Below, one piece after another: positions 6,044 through 8,821 of a stretch of DNA of 8,821 nucleotides. The DNA is from Syntrophobacter sp. SbD2 (GTDB lineage Bacteria > Desulfobacterota > Syntrophobacteria > Syntrophobacterales > Syntrophobacteraceae). The notes under the pieces were generated by a model. It saw only the letters and a program-made list of their open reading frames with translations, did no database searches and was not told the origin of the DNA. The stretch lies in contig OMSV01000145.1 of the NCBI GenBank assembly GCA_900290385.1, positions 7,729 through 16,549 on the forward strand, read 5' to 3'. The translations under genes and the position numbers were made by a program. The stretch's first letter is position 1. Every line of letters begins with the position of its first letter.

Positions 6044-6364
6044 CCATCCGGGTATAAAGTCGCATGTGCCGGGCGATTATCCGCAGGAAAATCGCCCCTG
6101 TCAGCAAAGGTAACCGGTATATCCGCCGTTGGCAACTTGCGGCTAATTGCAAAATCCGATCGGGTTAAGGGGGCAAAAGAAGGGCCGTGCCGCTTTTGGC
6201 CGGCGAGATTCAGGGTGTGACCCCCGCAAAATAAGCCAAGTACGACACATTGTTTCTTATTCCATGCCTGGCTGCACAAAAGAGTTCAAAAAACCGAAGT
6301 AATTGACTAAACTATGTGGTTTTGCCGGTATATTTTCATGATTTCCGACATGGGGAGTTAAACA
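6044..6364. other. Gene-poor stretch before the aminotransferase
   Basis: No frame here has recognisable family features; the overlapping frames on both strands are low-complexity shadows. The visible structure is an 8-bp perfect stem GGGCGATT/AATCGCCC with an 11-nt loop (6071-6097), with no T-run on either side, lying just upstream of the receiver fragment. The last 60 bp are A/T-rich and should hold the aminotransferase promoter, but only TTGACT (6303-6308) and TATATT (6329-6334) with an overlong 20-bp gap are seen. The stretch may include decayed sequence from the same lost signalling gene. Confidence 0.5.
6352..6357 (+). promoter_or_regulatory. Ribosome binding site of the aminotransferase
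   Basis: GGGGAG lies 7 nt before the GTG at 6365 and supports this non-ATG start. Confidence 0.65.
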
Positions 6365-7465
6365 GTGAGGGGTATAAAGATTTCCGAGGTGAGATTGACC
6401 GAGGAAGAAATAGAGGCGGCCGTCGAGGTGCTGCGGTCCGGAAATCTTCGCCAGGGTGAACGGTGCGAGGCTTTCGAACGCGAATTTGCCCTTAAGGTGG
6501 GGGCACGTTATGCTTTGACCTGCGCCAGCGGCACGGCTTCCCTTCATTTAGCGTATATGGCGTTTTTGAGACCGGGCGATGAAGTGCTTGTGCCTTCCTT
6601 TACCTTTATGGCGACCGGTTCGATGGTAGCACTGAGCGGGGGGGCGCCGGTGTTCTGTGACGTTGACCCCGATACGTTCCTGATAGATCTGGATGATGCT
6701 GAAACGCGCATTACCGATCGCACCCGCGCTATTTCGCCGGTGCACCTCTTTGGCAATCCCCTCGATATAGACGCTGTCAGTGATTTTGCGGCGCGTCACA
6801 ACCTGGTTGTGGTGTGGGATGCCGCCCAGGCGCATGGCGCGGCCTGGAAGCAGCGGGATGTTGGTTCATTTGACGATTTTGTAGCCTACTCCTTCTATCC
6901 TTCCAAGAACATGTTTGTCGGCGAAGGTGGAATGGTGTGCACAAATAACGCAGAATATTACAAAAAAATGCGATCCATGCGCAGCCATGGTGAAACCGGC
7001 AAGTACTATCATACTGCTCTGGGATTCAACTACCGGATGACCGACGTGGAAGGGGCCATCGGGTGCAAACAGCTCGGCAGACTCGATGAGATGCTGGTCA
7101 AAAGAAGACTGAATGCGGAGAATCTGACCGCAGGCCTCGCGGACGTTGCCGGTCTTCGACCTCAGAAAGTCATCCCGGGAGGGGTGCATGCCTGGCACCA
7201 GTATTGCCTGCTGGTTGATCCGGGTGAATTTGGCTCCAACCGCGACTCTCTGTCTGAAAGACTTGAGGGAAAACGAATCGCCAGCGGGGTGCACTATCCA
7301 CGAGGTCTACATCAACAGCCGGTCTTCGAAAAACTATATGGTCCATTAAAGCTTCCGGTTACGGAAAAAATAACTGAAACGATCCTGGCAATACCCGTAC
7401 ACCACGGTTTAACGCCGGATGACGTCAAAACTATCGTGGAGGCGATCAAAAAATGCCGCCGCTGA
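6365..7465 (+). CDS. DegT/DnrJ/EryC1/StrS-family PLP-dependent aminotransferase
   Basis: A 366-residue fold-type I aminotransferase, full length for the family (about 370). Members usually transfer an amino group to a keto-sugar nucleotide during lipopolysaccharide, capsule or glycan synthesis. The PLP phosphate-binding turn CASGTASLHLA (53-63), DAAQAHGA (D152 and Q155 holding the PLP ring) and SFYPSKN with Schiff-base lysine K181 are all present. LGFNYRMTDVEGAIG near residue 220 and the HYPRGLHQQPVF region near 315 are also typical. The GTG start has GGGGAG 7 nt upstream. It stands alone: neither neighbour is a glycosyltransferase, epimerase or dehydratase, so the substrate cannot be inferred from context. 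It may be a single-gene insertion or part of a dispersed pathway. Gram-negative sugar-nucleotide C-3/C-4 aminotransferases are the closest functional guess. Confidence 0.93.
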   Translation: MRGIKISEVRLTEEEIEAAVEVLRSGNLRQGERCEAFEREFALKVGARYALTCASGTASLHLAYMAFLRPGDEVLVPSFTFMATGSMVALSGGAPVFCDVDPDTFLIDLDDAETRITDRTRAISPVHLFGNPLDIDAVSDFAARHNLVVVWDAAQAHGAAWKQRDVGSFDDFVAYSFYPSKNMFVGEGGMVCTNNAEYYKKMRSMRSHGETGKYYHTALGFNYRMTDVEGAIGCKQLGRLDEMLVKRRLNAENLTAGLADVAGLRPQKVIPGGVHAWHQYCLLVDPGEFGSNRDSLSERLEGKRIASGVHYPRGLHQQPVFEKLYGPLKLPVTEKITETILAIPVHHGLTPDDVKTIVEAIKKCRR

Positions 7466-7502
7466 GCCTTGGCCCTTTGGTGGCGAGCAAGTGGAGCGGC
7501 GG
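7456..7502 (+). terminator. Stem-loop spanning the aminotransferase stop codon, possible terminator
   Basis: CCGCCGCT (7456-7463) and AGCGGCGG (7495-7502) form a perfect 8-bp G/C-rich stem around a 31-nt loop that can itself pair GCC with GGC. The stop codon lies in the structure. Only a short TTT follows a few bases later, so intrinsic termination is not assured. mRNA 3'-end protection is an alternative. Confidence 0.35.
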
Positions 7503-7517
7503 GAGGGTTTAACCTGA

Positions 7518-7747
7518 CGGGGTGCTGAAAAAGGATTGAAATTCACACTTTGCAGCAAAAATCCCGTGGGGCCGTCACCCCGACGAAGCCTGTCCCGGAA
7601 GTGTCCAGTCCGGGGGTCGGGGTCCAGTGTTTTGCTTTAAAAATCAGATAGTTCAAAAAAGCTCTGGATTCCGGCCTTCGAGACTGACGAAATCACCCGT
7701 CTTTTTAAGGCTCTTTTCCCACCAGAGAACCCTTTTCCAGCACCCCG
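7518..7747. mobile_element. MITE-like element, 230 bp, 17-bp terminal inverted repeats, CTGA flanks
   Basis: The left end CGGGGTGCTGAAAAAGG (7518-7534) and the reverse complement of the right end (7731-7747) agree at 16 of 17 bases. The element is bordered by CTGA on both sides (7514-7517 and 7748-7751), as a 4-bp target duplication would give. It has no coding capacity for a transposase, so it would be a non-autonomous element moved in trans. The inside is packed with nested palindromes. It fills most of the gap between the aminotransferase and the hotdog gene, and its right end is 25 bp before the hotdog ATG, so it may supply or disrupt that promoter. The two-sided match is direct; mobility is inferred, and a REP-like dispersed repeat is the alternative. 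Confidence 0.6.
7555..7635. repeat. Nested palindrome inside the MITE-like element
   Basis: Three concentric inverted pairs share one centre: GCAAAA (7555-7560) with TTTTGC (7630-7635), ACCCCGAC (7577-7584) with GTCGGGGT (7616-7623), and CCCGG (7594-7598) with CCGGG (7610-7614). The left arm carries about 10 extra bases between the outer two pairs. The CGTCACCCCGACGAA...GGTCCAG outline recalls the dispersed REP-like palindromes of many proteobacterial genomes. Confidence 0.55.
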
Positions 7748-7772
7748 CTGAAGCGGAGAAATCGATATCGAA

Positions 7773-8288
7773 ATGAAGCTATTTGAAACCGTCAGGCAAG
7801 AGAGTCTGACAACCTGGTTGAAACGATGGGTATTCAATTTTTTCCCGGCTTACAGGGGAACCGGCGCATGGATCTGTTTTGTGTCCGGCGATTGGCAGGA
7901 AATACATATCAAACTCTCCTTGAAATGGACCACACGAAATTACGTGGGAACGGTTTTCGGCGGAAGCCTTTACGGAGCGCTTGATCCTATGTATATGGTC
8001 CAGCTGATCAACATCCTGAAGGGCAAGTATGTAGTATGGGACAAATCCGCCACTATTAAATTTATAAAGCCGGTAAAAGAAACGGTTATCGCCCGATTTC
8101 TAATTACGGACGAGCTGATCGAACAGATAAAAGAGAAGATTGAAAGCGATAAGGAATATGTTTTTGAATTTCCGGTTGAATTCCGGGATGACGCAGGGAA
8201 AACATACGTACAGGTGACCAAACAGATTTACGTGGCGGACAGGGAATATTACCGGCAAAAGCAGTTAGGGAAGGCTGAAGGGGATTAG
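7773..8288 (+). CDS. DUF4442 hotdog-fold protein, PaaI-like putative thioesterase
   Basis: A 171-residue protein of the DUF4442 branch of the hotdog superfamily. Many hotdog proteins hydrolyse or bind acyl-CoA thioesters, but DUF4442 members are mostly uncharacterised. The signature is NYVGTVFGGSLYGALDPMYM (residues 56-75), where the glycine-rich turn leads into the central hotdog helix. Strands follow to about residue 155. The N-terminal 35 residues include an aromatic stretch (WLKRWVFNFFPAYRG) that could touch a membrane or lipid; it is too short and charged for a clear membrane helix. The Shine-Dalgarno is poor: GGAG at 7755-7758 is 14 nt from the ATG. The last codons (KAEGD) lie in the GGCTGAAGG repeat tract, so that tract has probably replaced the original C-terminus or stop. 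The gene is alone on its strand, after the MITE-like element and convergent with the Fe-S gene. Confidence 0.85.
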   Translation: MKLFETVRQESLTTWLKRWVFNFFPAYRGTGAWICFVSGDWQEIHIKLSLKWTTRNYVGTVFGGSLYGALDPMYMVQLINILKGKYVVWDKSATIKFIKPVKETVIARFLITDELIEQIKEKIESDKEYVFEFPVEFRDDAGKTYVQVTKQIYVADREYYRQKQLGKAEGD

Positions 8289-8338
8289 GCTGAAGGGTGG
8301 GAAATGAAGGCTGAAGGCTGAGAAATGCAGGCTGAAGG
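8273..8338. repeat. Degenerate GGCTGAAGG tandem repeat tract
   Basis: GGCTGAAGG occurs exactly at 8273-8281, 8288-8296, 8309-8317 and 8330-8338, with a partial copy at 8316-8322. The second half has a longer period of about 21 bp containing GAAATG. The tract starts inside the end of the hotdog coding sequence and fills the 61-bp gap between two convergent genes. Similar heptamer-based repeats (GGCTGAA) are, from memory, common between genes in Desulfobacterota and related draft genomes. Units this short and irregular are not a CRISPR array. Confidence 0.75.
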
Positions 8339-8349
8339 CGGGAGGCCTT

Positions 8350-8821
8350 CTATGGTTCGAATTCGAATTGTCCGAGATACCTTTCAAGTTCTGTTCTGCG
8401 CTCCCCATCGAGCGATGGGCAATCATCGGGGTCTGTGCCTCCCTCTGCGACATGGGAAGCAAAGACCATACATGTTGGGTGACCGCACTCACCACAGTTA
8501 GTTTTGGGTAGCAGTCTCAGGATTTCGAGCATTTTTGGCTTTGGAGCACTTTCGAAACGGGGCTGAATTTCTCCCCGGCGTTCCCAGGTATCGTTGATTT
8601 TCTCCTGCAGCCATTCAATGATTTTTTCTCCCTCCGATTGGTCACTGGGGGCATTTATGCAGATTTCCCTCGGATGAATCACGACCAGCTTCCCATTTAG
8701 CATGATGGAAACGGAACGAGGGTCTTTGGTGTACTGAAAGCCCCCGAGAACACCATTCAGATAGGGAATCACCTCACTGATGTCCTGATTGAGATGGGCT
8801 ATCAGGTCTAGCGGCTGGGCG
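8350..8821 (-). CDS. Small [4Fe-4S]-binding protein (CX2CX4CX16C domain), N-terminus off window
   Basis: The reading frame is open to the right edge, so the GTG at 8772 is probably internal and the true start lies outside. The visible 157 residues begin (A)QPLDLIAHLNQDISEVIPYLN, consistent with a continuing protein. The first part is an alpha/beta region (SVSIMLNGKLVVIHPREICINA). The second holds NCGECGHPTC followed after 16 residues by DC, the four-cysteine Fe-S motif found in RnfB, the corrinoid Fe-S protein subunits and related anaerobic redox proteins. It should bind one [4Fe-4S] cluster in the cytoplasm. No membrane segment is seen. Partners would lie beyond the right edge; it is convergent with the hotdog gene and shares no operon with other genes shown here. 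Close relatives of this short form are, as I recall, widespread but unassigned in Desulfobacterota. Confidence 0.85.
   Translation of the reverse strand, partial: AQPLDLIAHLNQDISEVIPYLNGVLGGFQYTKDPRSVSIMLNGKLVVIHPREICINAPSDQSEGEKIIEWLQEKINDTWERRGEIQPRFESAPKPKMLEILRLLPKTNCGECGHPTCMVFASHVAEGGTDPDDCPSLDGERRTELERYLGQFEFEP

Noticed and set aside
6303..6334. Sigma70 promoter TTGACT...TATATT for the aminotransferase
   Set aside because: The 20-bp gap between boxes is too long, and no better -10 box at 16-18 bp was found, so it is not listed as a feature.
8273..8338. CRISPR array
   Set aside because: Units are 9 bp with irregular spacing and near-identical filler, there are no unique spacers of 30-40 bp, and no cas genes are present.

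Overview
The window looks like a chromosomal segment of an anaerobic bacterium of the Desulfobacterota (old Deltaproteobacteria), close in style to syntrophic or sulfate-reducing groups. This is inferred from gene content: an AbfD-type member of the HpaB flavoprotein family beside a Pct-type CoA-transferase, a PAS-sigma54 activator, a small CX2CX4CX16C Fe-S protein and dispersed palindromic and heptamer repeats. No rRNA or tRNA is present to fix the taxonomy.

Layout. Positions 1-6043 are read leftward. In transcription order they hold a truncated receiver-domain fragment (6043-5777), an MBL-fold metallohydrolase (5606-4704), a PAS/AAA+/Fis sigma54-dependent activator (4451-2952), a fused class I acyl-CoA:carboxylate CoA-transferase (2643-1021) and a 4-hydroxybutyryl-CoA dehydratase-like protein that runs off the left edge (994-1). 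A gene-poor stretch (6044-6364) precedes a rightward DegT/DnrJ-type PLP aminotransferase (6365-7465). A 230-bp MITE-like element with 17-bp terminal inverted repeats and a CTGA flanking duplication (7518-7747) follows. Next come a rightward DUF4442 hotdog protein (7773-8288), a GGCTGAAGG repeat tract, and a convergent Fe-S protein that runs off the right edge (8821-8350).

How the parts fit. The best-supported system is a complete sigma54 regulatory circuit. The gap between the activator and the CoA-transferase holds a -24/-12 promoter with exact GG-N10-GC spacing (2730-2713). It also holds three copies of a GATGC-N6-GCATC inverted repeat, centred about 110, 194 and 213 bp upstream of the predicted start, and a 20-bp perfect palindrome sitting on the start itself. 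The likely reading is that the PAS activator senses a small molecule, binds the inverted repeats and switches on the CoA-transferase/dehydratase-like pair. CoA transfer would activate a carboxylic acid, and the flavoprotein would act on the resulting acyl-CoA.

The most unusual point is the flavoprotein itself. It aligns well with 4-hydroxybutyryl-CoA dehydratase, yet nearly every active-site residue I recall for that enzyme is changed. The cluster ligand His292 is Tyr, Glu257 is Gln, Thr190 is Cys and Tyr296 is Ile, and two extra cysteines appear next to the two conserved ones. It could carry an all-cysteine cluster and catalyse a different reaction. Substrates and reactions remain inference.
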